Source: Anaerolineae bacterium
GTDB taxonomy: Bacteria > Chloroflexota > Anaerolineae > JAAYZQ01
DNA length: 7,006 nt
Direction: 5' to 3'
Assembly: GCA_016929795.1 (NCBI GenBank)
Contig: JAFGIA010000350.1
Location: forward strand, 1 to 7,006
Under the pieces are notes generated by a model, which saw nothing but the letters and a program-made list of their open reading frames with translations, searched no databases and was not told the origin of the DNA. Shown here piece by piece: positions 6,401 to 7,006 of this stretch (positions are counted from its first letter, which is position 1; each line of letters opens with the position of its first letter). A program made the position numbers and the translations under genes.

Positions 6401-7006
6401 TCAACGCCCTCGACGCCGACGTCTCCGCCCACAAAACCGTCTCTGCCCCCGCCAACCCCATGCCCGGCGACCAGCTCCTCTACATCCTCACCTTCGCCAA
6501 CGCCGGCCCCGCCACCGCCCACGGCGTCATCCTCACCGACCTGCTCCCCGCCGGCCTCGTCAACCCCACCGTCGTCTACCAGACCCCCAACGTCGTCGGC
6601 ACCCTGCCCGGCGCGGACTATACCTGGCAGATCGCCGACCTGGCGCCGGGTGAAACCGGCGAGATCCGCGTCCAGGCCACCATCGACCCGATGCGCGAGC
6701 CGCCGTTCGCGCTGGCCAACCAGGTCTCGATCGCCATGAACGAGCCCGACCTCGACCCGGCCAACAACGCTTCCACCATCATTACCCCCGTCACCCACCG
6801 CCGGCCAACCGACCTGCAGATCGGCAAGGCGGTCCAAACCCCGCCAGAGCCGCAGCCGGGCGACCTCTTTACCTACACCCTGACCTTCACCAACGCCGGC
6901 CCCGGCGCCGCCCACGGCGTCGTGATCACCGACCTGATCCCGACCCTGCTCCTTGACCCTGTCGTGGTCTACACCAGCCCCGAGGTGGTGGGCCTTCGCC
7001 CCGGCG
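3439..7006 (+). CDS. Secreted gingipain-like C25 cysteine peptidase with DUF11 repeats (3' end outside window)
   Basis: The frame is open from ATG 3439 to the window end (1189 residues seen). Residues 1-31 form a signal peptide: basic start MKHKNGEAA, a hydrophobic core, and an ALA-S end. Residues about 60-235 resemble the gingipain propeptide/N-terminal region (PVKRFLVGIP...), and 295-320 carry ADDGLYRLTYDQLAAAGLP, common in large C25 proteins. The peptidase C25 domain spans about 635-990: VVLLGDGTYDP (702-712), then SDIWPDMLVGRLP, the catalytic His in NYIGHG (H859), the catalytic Cys in LPMTCLEGYF (C893), and the closing LFGDPALHI. Two DUF11 repeats follow (about 994-1118 and 1127 onward, incomplete), stalk-like beta modules of surface proteins. 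Likely an exported or cell-surface protease. No sorting signal is in view because the C-terminus is missing. Substrate specificity (Arg or Lys) cannot be told. It may be unrelated to the upstream peptide operon. Confidence 0.92.
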   Translation, partial: MKHKNGEAAILLRLVLVLSALAVLDRAALASPLRLPGSYRYEEQSDAAIPAQPTPSVLAQTTDVEVLASDSTHVVFALTIPTPVWREQVVDGKTYDRISIPGWAVTDDAGEPQVPVKRFLVGIPLGADVQVRAVKGPSESTGERVLLPAPRVVLDRRAPADPDALSTEGWQLETEFVAPSARPAAAGPYPGTVARVAEVGHIRDQRVAAIEVYPVQYDPSSGRVESYSRLELEIGFSYPAGPALQAHPASASPAFESILRDQLVNYQSARSWRGIETSAVIAPWLPPANSYRLLVADDGLYRLTYDQLAAAGLPVSTLDPRKLQVFWQGQEIAVRVIGEGDGSLGPADYLLFYGQAPHGKYARQSVYWLAYDLTNGRRMPVLDGSPLPSAPMSTDFQGHIRVEDDARYMAGLPGDDLTERWYWLNAIAPVDLPVEANLGVISPETATASLGASVFGFSSDPAVAPDHHARFYVNGHFVGEHWWDGNTTAEWVEFDLPQSYLTSLTNTLTASFPGDTGSANEFSLFDRFELTYHRAYVAENERLTFARSLTGAYNFEVGGFTASDIEVYDVSDPLTVKRITGGILSPAPAPHSVRFGHAADGPATLLALTSSGWLTPTAVIADIASDLGNPTNHAGYVVISHADFLLVAGALASYRASTGLDAMTIDVQDVYDQFNYGVSAPQAVRAFLQYAFEMWQLPPTYVVLLGDGTYDPKDNRNLGTVSYVHPYLAYVDPWLGETAADNRFVSVSGSDIWPDMLVGRLPANTLAQAQAMFDKTVAYEQSMRGAAWNSELLFVADDPDSAGDFWAQSDAMIGGFMPWPYTATRHYYLQTCSTGLQCKQNIANTLNTTGSLIVNYIGHGATAMWSGQRIFDLAGIDLLTNADRWPIMLPMTCLEGYFIDPRTIMPSLAESLVRAINKGAVASWSPTGLGVTQGHEPLDQGFFRAVFYDGVRELGLAAYLGKLNLYTTGSNLEQIEEYTLFGDPALHINALDADVSAHKTVSAPANPMPGDQLLYILTFANAGPATAHGVILTDLLPAGLVNPTVVYQTPNVVGTLPGADYTWQIADLAPGETGEIRVQATIDPMREPPFALANQVSIAMNEPDLDPANNASTIITPVTHRRPTDLQIGKAVQTPPEPQPGDLFTYTLTFTNAGPGAAHGVVITDLIPTLLLDPVVVYTSPEVVGLRPG
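6418..7006 (+). repeat. Tandem DUF11-encoding repeats, 393-bp period
   Basis: Two copies of a 131-codon unit are visible inside the peptidase gene. The segment from TAC 6481 (Y-x-LTF-x-NAGP-x-xAHGV-x-xTDL) recurs from TAC 6874 with only scattered base changes, an offset of exactly 393 bases. The second copy is cut by the window end. DUF11 modules commonly occur in tandem in bacterial cell-surface proteins as spacer domains. Confidence 0.85.

Noticed and set aside
6157..6915. Reverse-strand frame rich in Gly, Val and Asp
   Set aside because: Low-complexity translation produced by the C-ending codon bias of the DUF11 region on the opposite strand.

Overview
This GC-rich window carries only forward-strand genes. 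It reads as part of a bacterial chromosome. The pairing of a gingipain-like C25 peptidase carrying DUF11 repeats with a radical-SAM peptide cassette is something I associate with Chloroflexota (Anaerolineae-like) genomes. That taxonomic guess is inference, since no rRNA or other marker is present.

Layout: (1) 2-148 is the 3' end of a pterin-4a-carbinolamine dehydratase gene, unrelated to what follows. (2) 149-308 is a non-coding gap with two small hairpins. (3) 309-3359 is a tight five-gene operon that looks like a ribosomally synthesised, post-translationally modified peptide (RiPP) cluster. Its order is a PqqD-like peptide-binding protein, a radical SAM/SPASM enzyme, a 56-residue three-cysteine peptide with a YxxP leader (the likely precursor), an HPr-kinase-like P-loop protein, and an S26B-type (Ser/His) signal-peptidase-like protein. 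(4) 3360-3438 is a short gap with a perfect 8-bp hairpin. (5) From 3439 to the window end runs a large secreted protein, open at its 3' end. It has a signal peptide, a gingipain-like N-terminal region, a peptidase C25 domain with visible His and Cys catalytic residues, and at least two DUF11 repeats.

Proposed logic of the operon (inference from domains and order): the PqqD-like protein holds the leader of the small peptide and presents it to the radical SAM enzyme, which modifies the Cys-containing core. The kinase-like protein may phosphorylate or otherwise act on the peptide, and the S26-like peptidase may remove the leader. No lasso cyclase, lanthionine synthetase, YcaO protein or transporter is visible. 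Gene overlaps of 14 nt (PqqD/radical SAM) and 8 nt (kinase/peptidase) and gaps of 31-36 nt point to co-transcription and translational coupling. The large peptidase gene has its own strong ribosome binding site after a hairpin and may be a separate unit.
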